From an uncultured Verrucomicrobiota bacterium (lineage in GTDB: Bacteria; Verrucomicrobiota; Verrucomicrobiia; Limisphaerales; UBA9464), in the NCBI GenBank assembly GCA_903939515.1, contig CAJAHH010000136.1, positions 1 to 64,000 on the forward strand: a stretch of 64,000 nt of DNA, read 5' to 3'. A program made the translations under genes and the position numbers. Within the stretch, counting starts at the first letter, position 1. Every line of letters begins with the position of its first letter. This document shows, in pieces, positions 16,936 to 24,688 of the stretch. The notes beneath the pieces were generated by a model. It saw only the letters and a list, made by a program, of their open reading frames with translations, was not told the DNA's origin and ran no database searches.

Positions 16936-17637
16936 TTAGGAAACAGGCGGCTCCGAAACCAGCGGAACCGACTCGGACGACTGGGGATCCTGAGGCAAGC
17001 CGTAGGCCTCGGCCAAACGATGGGCCATGCGGGCTTCAGCCCTGAAGTCACCGAACCAACACCGCAAGTACAACCCGTTAGCCGCACTCCATCCGCACCA
17101 AAGAACAGCCCAACAAAACCAGACCGTGGAATCCACCTGGTCCCAAAGCCTCCAGGCGCTCAACAAGATCATCAGCCCCCAGACCGCACAAAAATGCAGG
17201 GTGTACACCGAAAAGAACGACCCCGGGTTTTCATAGCTGAACCCACTCAATTTGGGCGAAACATGGGGATAGAAGTAATCAGCCTCTAATTCCGAGGCGA
17301 TGAGGACCTTCGAACCCAAGAGCATATTGATTCGGGCCTCGATGGCTCGAGCATGGACTCGGGCAAAGTCACAAAAGTGCAGGAAGAACGAGGCCGTAAC
17401 CCCGGTGCTGATCAACCCAAAACAAACTACGAACCACCCCATCCAACGGTCCCACAAAAGCAAGCCAATGGCAGTCAACGTAGACACTAACAGGAGCGAG
17501 AAGAACTTGCGGTTGTAGGCATATTGCATAGCCCGCATGCGCTCTAACTGACGGGTCAGGGCGTCGTATTCCAGACGGGTCCGTTCCGCGGGCGAAAGTC
17601 CGCTGGCATCGAGGATGGGTTGTGAATCCGGTTTCAT
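16936..17637 (-). CDS. Unknown inner-membrane protein coupled to photolyase
   Basis: 233 aa from ATG 17637. That ATG overlaps the photolyase stop as ATGA, which fixes the start better than the longer open frame to 17832. There are two closely spaced hydrophobic helices (about residues 46-62 and 67-90; SLLLVSTLTAIGLLLWDRW) and two more near 150-195 (FCAVWGLMILLSAW, WFCWAVLWCGWSAA). A cytoplasmic-looking stretch lies between them. I recognise no family. Coupling to phr suggests co-expression under light or stress, nothing more. Confidence 0.65.
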   Translation of the reverse strand: MKPDSQPILDASGLSPAERTRLEYDALTRQLERMRAMQYAYNRKFFSLLLVSTLTAIGLLLWDRWMGWFVVCFGLISTGVTASFFLHFCDFARVHARAIEARINMLLGSKVLIASELEADYFYPHVSPKLSGFSYENPGSFFSVYTLHFCAVWGLMILLSAWRLWDQVDSTVWFCWAVLWCGWSAANGLYLRCWFGDFRAEARMAHRLAEAYGLPQDPQSSESVPLVSEPPVS

Positions 17638-19085
17638 TCTTGGGTTTCCTCGTTGGGTATCGATGGGGCGGCCGCCGCTCCCTTGACGGCCTTGAACATG
17701 GCCAGACAGCGACCGCGCTGAACATCGTGCTGAACGATGGGTGGCACGTATCGGCTTCGGGCCAGCAAGAGCGGTCGGGCCCAAGGCTCTTGGATGCAAT
17801 CCGACGGAGCATCCGCCAACTCCGGCACCCATTGTCGGACAAAGGCTCCATCCGGATCACATTTCTCACCCTGGGTCACTGGGTTGAAGATTCGGAAATA
17901 GGGGGCGGCGTCGGTGCCACAGCCCGCACTCCACTGCCAACCGCCGTTGTTGGCGGCCAAATCGCCATCCACCAACGTCCGCATGAAGTAGCGTTCACCT
18001 CGCTGCCAAGAGACCATCAAATCCTTGGTCAGAAACATGGCCACGATCATTCGGAGCCGGTTGTGCATCCACCCCGTGGCATTCAGACATCGCATGGCCG
18101 CATCGACGATCGGATACCCAGTCTGACCGGCGCACCACGCGTCAAACTGAGCGTCAGTTCCCTGCCACTGAATCTGATTGTACTCCGGGCGAAAGGCCCC
18201 CGCTGCGACGCGCGGATGATTGGTTAGAATCTGAATGTAAAACTCACGCCAAATGAGCTCACTGAGCCACGTGTCGCAGGATTTCAGACTAGTCGCCGTC
18301 GTGGCCCTAGACCGGGCCGTTTGCAATCGATCCAGAACTGTCCGGATTCCCACCGTCCCAAAACGCAAGTGCGGTGAGAGTTGCGAGGTGCCAGGAATCT
18401 TTTCGAGGACGTTGCGTCCATGGTCGTAACCGAAGACCCGAGCCTCCAGAAATGCTTCCAGAGCCTGCAGTCCGGCTCTTTCACCGGCTGGGAAGAGACT
18501 CTGCGCCAACGGGTGGCCCAGCGCCTCACCGCCATTGGGAAGGGGCAAGGATGGCGGCGATGGTACCAGCGACTTGGGTGCGCCAATCCGCGGTAATGGC
18601 CCGGCCACTGGCAACGTTTTCCAGGCACGGGAATAGGGTGTGAAGACACTGTACACCGTGCCGGTGCGAGTCAGCACCTCCCGCTCTTCATGGATCACCG
18701 CGTCTTTATGGGACCGAAACCCGATCGAGCGCTCCTTCAAGGCAGCACGAACCCGCTCATCACGAGCCATCGCATAAGGCTCGTAGTCCCGATTGGTGAA
18801 CACCGAAATGGCACCCACCTCGCGAGCCAACGCCGGGATAACCTCCTCCGGAGGCCCTCGACGCACCACCAATTGGTGCCCGATACTCTCGAGATTTCGC
18901 GACAACGCCTCCAGAGATCGTAGCAGGAAATTCACCCGAGCCGGGCCTACGTCCGGGGACTGCAAAATCGCGTCATCCCAACAGAAGACAGTTACCAAAC
19001 GGTCCGATTCGCTATAGGCCTGCCATAGCGACGTATTGTCGGTAACTCGAAGATCGCGGCGAAACCAATGGAGAACCGTTTTCAA
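17634..19085 (-). CDS. phr: Deoxyribodipyrimidine photo-lyase
   Basis: 483 aa. The N-terminal photolyase alpha/beta domain starts VLHWFRRDLRVTDNTSLW. The C-terminal FAD-binding domain contains WLSELIWREFYIQIL, GYPIVDAAMRCLNATGWMHN, RMIVAMFLTKDLMVSWQ and DGDLAANNGGWQWSAGCGTD. The pattern matches class I CPD photolyases, including the NNGGWQW segment at the FAD/electron-transfer path. It repairs UV cyclobutane dimers using blue light. It is followed by the coupled membrane-protein gene. It may be light regulated but I see no operator. Confidence 0.95.
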   Translation of the reverse strand: MKTVLHWFRRDLRVTDNTSLWQAYSESDRLVTVFCWDDAILQSPDVGPARVNFLLRSLEALSRNLESIGHQLVVRRGPPEEVIPALAREVGAISVFTNRDYEPYAMARDERVRAALKERSIGFRSHKDAVIHEEREVLTRTGTVYSVFTPYSRAWKTLPVAGPLPRIGAPKSLVPSPPSLPLPNGGEALGHPLAQSLFPAGERAGLQALEAFLEARVFGYDHGRNVLEKIPGTSQLSPHLRFGTVGIRTVLDRLQTARSRATTATSLKSCDTWLSELIWREFYIQILTNHPRVAAGAFRPEYNQIQWQGTDAQFDAWCAGQTGYPIVDAAMRCLNATGWMHNRLRMIVAMFLTKDLMVSWQRGERYFMRTLVDGDLAANNGGWQWSAGCGTDAAPYFRIFNPVTQGEKCDPDGAFVRQWVPELADAPSDCIQEPWARPLLLARSRYVPPIVQHDVQRGRCLAMFKAVKGAAAAPSIPNEETQE

Positions 19086-19235
19086 GAAGAGACGCTTAAC
19101 ATGCCGCGGTCATTGTTCAACTCGAAGTCCAGACACGCGGTCCGATCATTGACGAACCAACCTCATTTCTGATCTGACGGAACCGTGACCTGACGGAACG
19201 GATTCCGTAAACCGCCCCCACGGTGAAAAAGAGAA

Positions 19236-19331
19236 ATGCCAGGGTACCCACGGCAGACGCGGAACAAGCACCGTTGCTGCCTTCCGGCCCTGGCGGGGTT
19301 CACAAGTCCACGTTCCATGGGCCCTGGCACC
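19236..19331 (-). ncRNA. ffs: Small (4.5S-type) signal recognition particle RNA
   Basis: Read on the minus strand, the ends pair (TGCCAGGG with CCCTGGCA). The apical part contains CCAGGGCCGGAAGGCAGCAA, which matches the conserved SRP domain IV: the GGAA tetraloop and the asymmetric bulge bound by Ffh. Total length is about 96 nt, so it is the short bacterial form without an Alu domain. Ends are set by the terminal stem and may be off by a few bases. Confidence 0.9.
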
Positions 19332-19544
19332 AACAAATTAGGGTCAGGCATCCCTGTCGAACAAGGGGAATTCCCTGAATCTTCGGCAACGGACCTCTAG
19401 GGAACAATTTAGTTCGATCGGTCGTGCTGGCTGCGCCTTCCTCTGCCGGCCATTTTTGCCGCTCCTCCCTGAATACTGGGAATAAACGGCTCGTTTCCGC
19501 GTGTTCCTCGGCAGGAATTGAGGTTTTTGGTCTGTTTTAGGGGC

Positions 19545-19560
19545 TGGCACAGCCACTGCT
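19545..19560 (+). promoter_or_regulatory. Candidate sigma-54 (-24/-12) promoter at fliW
   Basis: TGGCACAGCCACTGCT has GG at 19546-19547 and GC at 19558-19559, ten bases apart. This is the spacing of sigma-54 promoters (consensus TGGCAC-N5-TTGCW, one mismatch here). Transcription would begin near 19571, inside the longest fliW reading, so fliW would start at ATG 19575 with almost no leader. The match is good but one site by eye can be chance. Confidence 0.35.
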
Positions 19561-19562
19561 TG

Positions 19563-19985
19563 ATGCCACTCGACATGAGTAGCGTCGCTGAAATCGAGAT
19601 CACTAAAACCCAGACGATCCAGTTACCTCTGGGCCTTTTGGGCTTTGAGCGAATCAAGACTTACTCGCTGATCACCAAAGATGATCAAAAACCTTTCTGC
19701 TGGCTCTCAGTGCCCGAAGGGGACGATCTCGCCTTCTTGGTGGTGCCTCCGAGTCTTGTCCTGCCCGATTACGCCCTCGATATGAGCGATGCCGACGCGG
19801 ACTTTCTGGAGATCCGGAATCCCAACGACGCCCTGGTCTTCAATATCGTGACCCTGAAATCGGATGGATCGGCCACCGTGAACCTGAAGGGCCCCATCGT
19901 GATCAACCGACACACGATGATCGGAATGCAAGTCGTGTTGAGCCAGTCGCAGTACGCGATCAAACACCCGATCCAAGCAACCTGA
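19563..19985 (+). CDS. fliW: Flagellar assembly factor FliW
   Basis: 140 aa from ATG 19563 (MPLDMSSVAE), or 136 aa from ATG 19575. The frame upstream to 19518 is unlikely. Neither start has a clear Shine-Dalgarno sequence. FliW hallmarks are LPLGLLGFERIKTYSLI, PFCWLSVPEGDDLAFLVVPP and NIVTLKSDGSATVNLKGPIV. FliW binds flagellin and, when freed by flagellin export, binds and inhibits CsrA, so flagellin translation follows the export state. The genes for both partners lie directly downstream. A sigma-54-like site overlaps the start. The identification is firm. Confidence 0.93.
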   Translation: MPLDMSSVAEIEITKTQTIQLPLGLLGFERIKTYSLITKDDQKPFCWLSVPEGDDLAFLVVPPSLVLPDYALDMSDADADFLEIRNPNDALVFNIVTLKSDGSATVNLKGPIVINRHTMIGMQVVLSQSQYAIKHPIQAT

Positions 19986-20009
19986 AGCACGCATACCAAG
20001 GAGGGTCCA

Positions 20010-20294
20010 ATGCTGATACTTTCGCGAAAAGTCGGAGAGAGCCTGGTCATCGACGGACGAGTGATTGTCAAAATCATCCGCACCGATGGTGACACGGTCA
20101 AAGTGGGCATCGAGGCCCCTGCCGACATCCCTGTCCATCGACAGGAAGTCTACGACGAAATCCAAAAGGCCAACCGTGAGGCCGCCACTCGGATTCCCCT
20201 ACCCCTCTTGCCGACTTTTGGAAAACCCAAGAGCCCAACGGCCTCCACCCCTTTAAGTCCTGCCAACAACCAAACCCATAGTAAAACTGTATGA
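20010..20294 (+). CDS. csrA: Carbon storage regulator CsrA with C-terminal extension
   Basis: 94 aa. Residues 1-60 are a standard CsrA: MLILSRKVGESLVIDGRVIV, VKVGIEAPADIPVHRQEVYD. CsrA dimers bind GGA motifs in mRNA leaders and block translation. A strong ribosome site AAGGAGGG (19998-20005) precedes ATG 20010, and it itself contains the CsrA-like core AAGGA. About 30 extra residues, rich in Pro/Thr/Ser, follow the usual end; most CsrA proteins are 60-75 aa. The stop overlaps the flagellin start (ATGA at 20291-20294), so translation of csrA and flagellin is probably coupled. It lies 24 bp after fliW. Confidence 0.95.
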   Translation: MLILSRKVGESLVIDGRVIVKIIRTDGDTVKVGIEAPADIPVHRQEVYDEIQKANREAATRIPLPLLPTFGKPKSPTASTPLSPANNQTHSKTV

Positions 20295-21097
20295 TTATCA
20301 GTTCCAACTTGGCTGCACAATCGGCCGCCAACGACCTCACTAACACCTCCGCAGCGCTGGCCAAGTCCCTGGCCAAACTCAGCTCGGGTTCACGCATTGT
20401 GAATGCTTACGATGACGCGGCGGGCGTGGCCATCAGCTTGCGCTTCGACGCCAAGATCGAGCGAGCCAACGCCGCCCGGGATAACGTGGCCAACGCGATG
20501 TCGTTCACCAACACCCAAGACGGCTACCTCAAGCGGGTGTCCAAAACCCTCAACCGCATGAGCGAACTGGCCATGCTCTCGCTCGACGGTACTAAGAGCG
20601 ACGCCGACCGGGCCCTCTACGAAAACGAGTTCGATCAGCTCAGCAGCTACATCACCAACGTGGGCAGCAAGGAGTTCAACTCGGTCACCCTGTTCTCGGC
20701 GGCAAACGTGGCGTCCGTCATCGATTCTGAGGGCACCTCCTTCAACATGACGGGTGTGGACCTGAGCTCTGCCACCTACACCTCAGTCACCGGCAGCTCA
20801 ATCGCGACGACCGGTGCCGCGACGACCGCACTCAGCGGCATCCGCACGGCCATCGACCAATTGGCCGCCGACCGAGCCACCATTGGCGCCTTCCAGTCCC
20901 GGCTTAACATGGCCAACGACCAGCTCGCGGCCACCATCGAGAATTTCACCGCCGCCAGCTCGGTGATCAAAGATGTCGATATCGCCCGCGAAAGCACTGA
21001 GTTCTCGCGGCAAAACATCCTCAACCAATCCACCACCGCCATGCTGGCCCAGGCCAATCAGTTGCCTCAGTCCGTGCTGCGACTGTTGCCGCAGTAA
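20291..21097 (+). CDS. Flagellin, short form, copy 1
   Basis: 268 aa, a minimal flagellin with only the D0/D1 helical parts. The N-terminal signature is SLAKLSSGSRIVNAYDDAAG and the C-terminal one is FSRQNILNQSTTAMLAQANQ ending LPQSVLRLLPQ. The central part (about 135-180) is short and Thr/Ser-rich, so the variable D2/D3 surface domains are absent. It forms the flagellar filament after export through the type III flagellar apparatus. No Shine-Dalgarno is visible; its ATG lies in the csrA stop, so it relies on coupling or on a CsrA/FliW-controlled leader within csrA. The second copy follows 61 bp later. Confidence 0.95.
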   Translation: MIISSNLAAQSAANDLTNTSAALAKSLAKLSSGSRIVNAYDDAAGVAISLRFDAKIERANAARDNVANAMSFTNTQDGYLKRVSKTLNRMSELAMLSLDGTKSDADRALYENEFDQLSSYITNVGSKEFNSVTLFSAANVASVIDSEGTSFNMTGVDLSSATYTSVTGSSIATTGAATTALSGIRTAIDQLAADRATIGAFQSRLNMANDQLAATIENFTAASSVIKDVDIARESTEFSRQNILNQSTTAMLAQANQLPQSVLRLLPQ

Positions 21098-21158
21098 CCA
21101 CTCTCGACCGCCTCGGAATTCCCACTGAACTGAACCCACTCCGATAGAGATCACTCCA

Positions 21159-21977
21159 ATGACCATTGGATCCAACCTGGTCGCCCAGTCGTCCTCCAAC
21201 GACCTCACGCGCACCTCGGCCGCTCTCACCAAGTCGCTGGCCAAACTCAGCTCCGGTTCTCGCATCGTAAACGCTTACGATGACGCAGGTGGTCTGGCCG
21301 TCAGCATGCGTTTCGACGCTAAACTCGAGCGTGCCAATGCGGCCAAGGACAACGTGTCCAACGCTCAATCCTTTTCCAACACTCAGGACGGCTACCTCAA
21401 GCGGGTTGCAAAGACCCTGAACCGGATGAGCGAACTAGCCATGCTCTCGCTCGACGGTACTAAGAGCGACGCCGATCGGGCCCTCTACAACAATGAGTTC
21501 TCGCAACTCAAGAGCTACATCTCCGACCTCGCCAACAAGGAGTTCAACAGTGTTTCGCTCTTTTCGGCAGCCAACGTCGAATCGGTGATCGATTCGGAGG
21601 GAACCGCCTTCGTGATGAGTGGGATCAACCTGGGGTCCGCTTCAACCACCTACAATGCGGTGACCCAAAGTGCCAGCGGCATCTCCACCACCGGAGCGGC
21701 CACCACCGCACTGTCTGCTGTGCGAACGGCCATCACTCAATTGGCTGCAGATCGAGCCAATGTCGGAGCCAATCAATCCCGCCTCAACATGGCCTCCGAA
21801 TACTTGGCAGCCACCATCGAGACCTTCACGGCTGCCACCTCCGCCATTAAAGACGTGGACGTGGCTTCCGAGAGTACGGAGTTCTCAAGACAGAACATTC
21901 TCAATCAATCCACCACAGCGATGTTGGCCCAGGCCAATCAGTTGCCGCAGTCGGTCCTCCGATTATTGCCCAACTGA
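21159..21977 (+). CDS. Flagellin, short form, copy 2
   Basis: 272 aa, a paralogue of the upstream gene with the same architecture (SLAKLSSGSRIVNAYDDAGG at the N-terminus, QANQLPQSVLRLLPN at the end). The two genes share an exact 38-nt block (20570-20607 and 21438-21475) amid more diverged DNA, which hints at recent gene conversion. The 61-bp leader lacks a Shine-Dalgarno sequence and contains CTCCGATAG, weakly like the -10 box of sigma-28 promoters. No -35 box is evident. The gene is followed by an intrinsic terminator. Confidence 0.95.
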   Translation: MTIGSNLVAQSSSNDLTRTSAALTKSLAKLSSGSRIVNAYDDAGGLAVSMRFDAKLERANAAKDNVSNAQSFSNTQDGYLKRVAKTLNRMSELAMLSLDGTKSDADRALYNNEFSQLKSYISDLANKEFNSVSLFSAANVESVIDSEGTAFVMSGINLGSASTTYNAVTQSASGISTTGAATTALSAVRTAITQLAADRANVGANQSRLNMASEYLAATIETFTAATSAIKDVDVASESTEFSRQNILNQSTTAMLAQANQLPQSVLRLLPN

Positions 21978-22033
21978 TTCCGTTGAGCGGACCACGCATT
22001 CAGCCGACCAAGGCCCGGCCCAAGATCAAGATG

Positions 22034-22061
22034 CCGACTCGAATTGAGCTCGGAGTTTTTT
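22034..22061 (+). terminator. Intrinsic terminator after the flagellin genes
   Basis: CCGACTC pairs with GAGCTCGG (one bulged C) around GAATT, followed by AGTTTTTT. It lies 56 bp past the second flagellin stop and separates the flagellin operon from the isomerase-like gene. Confidence 0.65.
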
Positions 22062-22084
22062 AAACAGGCCTCGGTTTTCCCTTG

Positions 22085-22169
22085 GCCGTCACGGCCTCCT
22101 CCCGATTACCTTCTGTGCATCCTTCGCTGACCCTCCGGTCAAGGTCCTCTGGTCGGGGTCTATTAGACC
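22085..22169. promoter_or_regulatory. Two 13-bp perfect palindromes upstream of the phosphomannose isomerase-like gene
   Basis: GGCCGTCACGGCC (22085-22097) and GGTCTATTAGACC (22157-22169) are each perfect inverted repeats around a single central base. They lie 123 and 51 bp before the ATG at 22221. They could be operators or small hairpins. No T-run follows either. Confidence 0.3.
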
Positions 22170-22220
22170 TCGCCAGGCCAACCCGTCATCGAAGGGAACA
22201 AAACCTCTGAAACGATTTTG

Positions 22221-23489
22221 ATGAACACCGTCACGCAACTGAAGACCGTCCGGAAGAACACCAAGTCCAAGGTCGAGGCTGAGCTCTCACGCACCGGAGG
22301 TTTGCTGCGCCTGGCTCCGGCCTGGGTGCCCCGCTCCTTCCTGCAGCCAGGTCTTCGCCTCAAACTCCACCCAGATGACACCTACGCCTACGGGGCGAAC
22401 CGCGGTGGCATCGATGAACGTTGGTTCGCGTCGACAACCGAGGCGGCCAATGAGGGACGCGTGGCAGATGAGGGCCTGAGCTATGTGGTCGTGGGCAAAG
22501 AACGCTTCACCTTGCGTCAGGCGGTCGAAGACACCGGGGCCACTCTGGTGGGCAAGTCGATTTGGAAGAAGTACGGCCGCTGGCCCGTGTACTCCAAGTT
22601 CTTCGACAACATGGGGCCGATTCCCCATCACATGCACCAGTCGGCCAAGCAGGCCAAGTTGGTGGGTCAGGAAGGCAAGCCAGAGAGCTACTACTTTCCG
22701 CCCCAGCACAACAATGTTGGAAACAACTTTCCCTACACCTTCATGGGATTCGAACCGGGCACGACCAAGGCCCAAGTCCGGAAGTGCCTCGAAGACTGGA
22801 ACAAGGGTGACAACGGAATTCTGGACTTGTCCAAGGCCTACCGCCTCAAGCCCGGCACCGGTTGGCTCATCGACCCCTGCATCCTCCACGCCCCGGGAAG
22901 CCTCTGCACCTATGAGCCGCAGTGGGGTAGCGACGTGTTCGGCATGTACCAAAGCATGGTCGAAGGGCGCTATGTGCCCTGGAGCCTGCTCGTAAAGGAC
23001 ATGCCCAAAAAGTACCATCAGGATATCGACTTCATCGTCGAGCAGTTGGATTGGGACAAGAACGTAGATCCGAATTTCAAGGACAACCACTACCTTGAGC
23101 CCGTGCCGGTGGCAGACACTCGCAAAGAAGGCTTTGTCGACCGCTGGATCGTGTACGGCAAAGTGGACGGCGAGCAGCTCTTCACCGCCAAGGAGCTCAC
23201 TGTGGATCCGGGCATGAAGGCCACAATTCCCGACAAGGGTGCCTATGGCCTGATTTGCGTCCAAGGCAGCGGGAAGATCAACGGTCAACCGCTCAACAGC
23301 CCGAAGCTCATTCGCTTCCACGAGCTGACCGAAGACGAATACTTCTGCACCGAAGACGGCGCTAAAGCCGGTGTCACCTTCGAGAACACCAGTGAAACCG
23401 AACCCTTGGTCTGCCTGCGGTACTTCGGACCCGAAGTGAACCCGGATGCCCCAACGATGGGTGCCTATCGCAAGAATACCTTCGCCTGA
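22221..23489 (+). CDS. Phosphomannose isomerase-like cupin protein
   Basis: 422 aa from ATG 22221; a TTG one codon earlier is ignored. The sequence resembles class I mannose-6-phosphate isomerase-like proteins: GPIPHHMHQSAKQAKLVG with probable metal-binding His residues, and GTGWLIDPCILHAPGSLC. A C-terminal cupin (about 320-410) includes TIPDKGAYGLICVQGSGKI. Classic ManA sequences differ, so the substrate is uncertain; a sugar isomerase or a cupin enzyme acting on sugar derivatives is most likely. It is unlinked transcriptionally from the upstream flagellin genes because a terminator intervenes. It ends with its own strong terminator. Confidence 0.65.
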   Translation: MNTVTQLKTVRKNTKSKVEAELSRTGGLLRLAPAWVPRSFLQPGLRLKLHPDDTYAYGANRGGIDERWFASTTEAANEGRVADEGLSYVVVGKERFTLRQAVEDTGATLVGKSIWKKYGRWPVYSKFFDNMGPIPHHMHQSAKQAKLVGQEGKPESYYFPPQHNNVGNNFPYTFMGFEPGTTKAQVRKCLEDWNKGDNGILDLSKAYRLKPGTGWLIDPCILHAPGSLCTYEPQWGSDVFGMYQSMVEGRYVPWSLLVKDMPKKYHQDIDFIVEQLDWDKNVDPNFKDNHYLEPVPVADTRKEGFVDRWIVYGKVDGEQLFTAKELTVDPGMKATIPDKGAYGLICVQGSGKINGQPLNSPKLIRFHELTEDEYFCTEDGAKAGVTFENTSETEPLVCLRYFGPEVNPDAPTMGAYRKNTFA

Positions 23490-23517
23490 TACATGGTAGA
23501 ATAGGGATTCCGTTCCA

Positions 23518-23552
23518 ACCCCGGTGCCACCCTTGTGGCCCGGGGTTTTTTG
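23518..23552 (+). terminator. Intrinsic terminator
   Basis: ACCCCGG-TGCCAC pairs with GTGGC-CCGGGGT across a CCTT-type loop, ending in a run of six T residues. Confidence 0.85.
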
Positions 23553-23691
23553 ACGGACACTCGACCGGTCGACGGAATGCAGCGCTGGACGGCCGTTGGC
23601 GGTAACCGGTCGACATTGACTTGACCGTAGTTGCCTTTCTAGCGTCCTGCCGCAGATATCCTTAGCAAGGAACGTCACTCAATTGGTCTGA

Positions 23692-24663
23692 ATGAAAAAC
23701 TCTCTGGAAACTCGACTGGGCATTTTCTTCGCCCTGGTCTTCGTGGCTGCGTTCGTCCTGTTTGAAATGGTGGGAGGCGGGCGCTTCTTTGATAGCGGCA
23801 TCCCGATCAAGGCCCGATTCAACTCCGCGGGAGATCTCAAGGTGGGAGATCCGGTCAAATTGGCGGGAGTAGATGTCGGCCGAGTCCAAGCAATCCGGAT
23901 CGCCGATGGCAAGGTGGAGGTCTCCATGACTGTGGAACCAGCCGCCGGGGTCCGCACCGACAGCAAGGCATCCATCAAATTCACCGGCATGATGGGTCAA
24001 AACTTCATGGCCATCGATTTCGGTAACCCGGCCTCTCCGGTGGTGTCCACAGGAGCCTTGCTCGAAAGCCGTGAGCAACCCGATCTAGCGGCCATCATGA
24101 GCAAGCTGGAGAGCGCCGCCGACGGCATGCAAAACATGACCAAGAGCTTCAGCGGTGAAGACTTCACCAAGCTGCTCGGACCCATGACCGACATGATCAA
24201 GGACAACCAGCCACGCATCGCTTCGATCTTGAGCAACCTCGACAGCGTGACCACCGGTATCAACAAGGGCGAAGGCACGCTGGGTCGACTGCTGAGGCAA
24301 GACACTTTGTACGTTCAGACGCTCCAGGCGGTCACCAACCTCATCGCGTCTACCGAAGACCTGAAGCTCACTTTGTCCACGACTCGCCAAATGATGGCCG
24401 ACATGAACTCCGGTAAAGGAACCATCGGCCGCCTGCTGGTGGATGACTCGCTGTTCCGAGAGACGACCAACATGATCACCAACCTCCGCGAAGTGGCCGA
24501 AAAGTTGAATCGAGGAAACGGAACGGTCAGTCAGCTCATCAATGATGATGCGTTCTTGCGCAACCTGAAGCTCACCCTTCAGAAAGTCGAAAAGGCTACA
24601 GAGACGCTGGAGGATGCCGGCCCACTTCAGGTCATCGGCACGGCAGCGGGCAGCATTTTCTGA
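23692..24663 (+). CDS. MlaD/MCE-domain protein
   Basis: 323 aa. One N-terminal membrane anchor (about residues 8-28, LGIFFALVFVAAFVLFEMV) is followed by an MCE domain (about 36-110; NSAGDLKVGDPVKLAGVDVG, then FTGMMGQNFMAIDFG). A long helical tail with repeated GTLGRLL/GTIGRLL/GTVSQLI units follows (about 190-290). MCE proteins line lipid-transport paths between inner and outer membranes and usually work with an MlaE permease and MlaF ATPase. Neither gene is adjacent, so the rest of the system must be elsewhere. It is convergent with the propeller gene. Confidence 0.88.
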   Translation: MKNSLETRLGIFFALVFVAAFVLFEMVGGGRFFDSGIPIKARFNSAGDLKVGDPVKLAGVDVGRVQAIRIADGKVEVSMTVEPAAGVRTDSKASIKFTGMMGQNFMAIDFGNPASPVVSTGALLESREQPDLAAIMSKLESAADGMQNMTKSFSGEDFTKLLGPMTDMIKDNQPRIASILSNLDSVTTGINKGEGTLGRLLRQDTLYVQTLQAVTNLIASTEDLKLTLSTTRQMMADMNSGKGTIGRLLVDDSLFRETTNMITNLREVAEKLNRGNGTVSQLINDDAFLRNLKLTLQKVEKATETLEDAGPLQVIGTAAGSIF

Positions 24664-24688
24664 TCCTCAGTACGATGAGTATGCGACC

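Noticed and set aside
19346-19540. tRNA or second small RNA between the SRP RNA and fliW
   Set aside because: No cloverleaf or conserved T-loop is found. A scan of the other intergenic regions by eye found no tRNA either.
21098-21158. Sigma-28 promoter before flagellin copy 2
   Set aside because: CTCCGATAG resembles part of the -10 box, but no matching -35 (TAAA) lies at the proper distance.
22221-23489. Role of the isomerase-like protein in flagellin glycosylation because of proximity
   Set aside because: A terminator separates it from the flagellin operon and no glycosyltransferase is nearby.
22287-23678. 463-aa antisense open frame opposite the phosphomannose isomerase-like gene
   Set aside because: It mirrors a well-conserved sense gene. 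Its translation is low-complexity Val/Gly/His-rich and has no domain. Long antisense frames are expected at this GC content.
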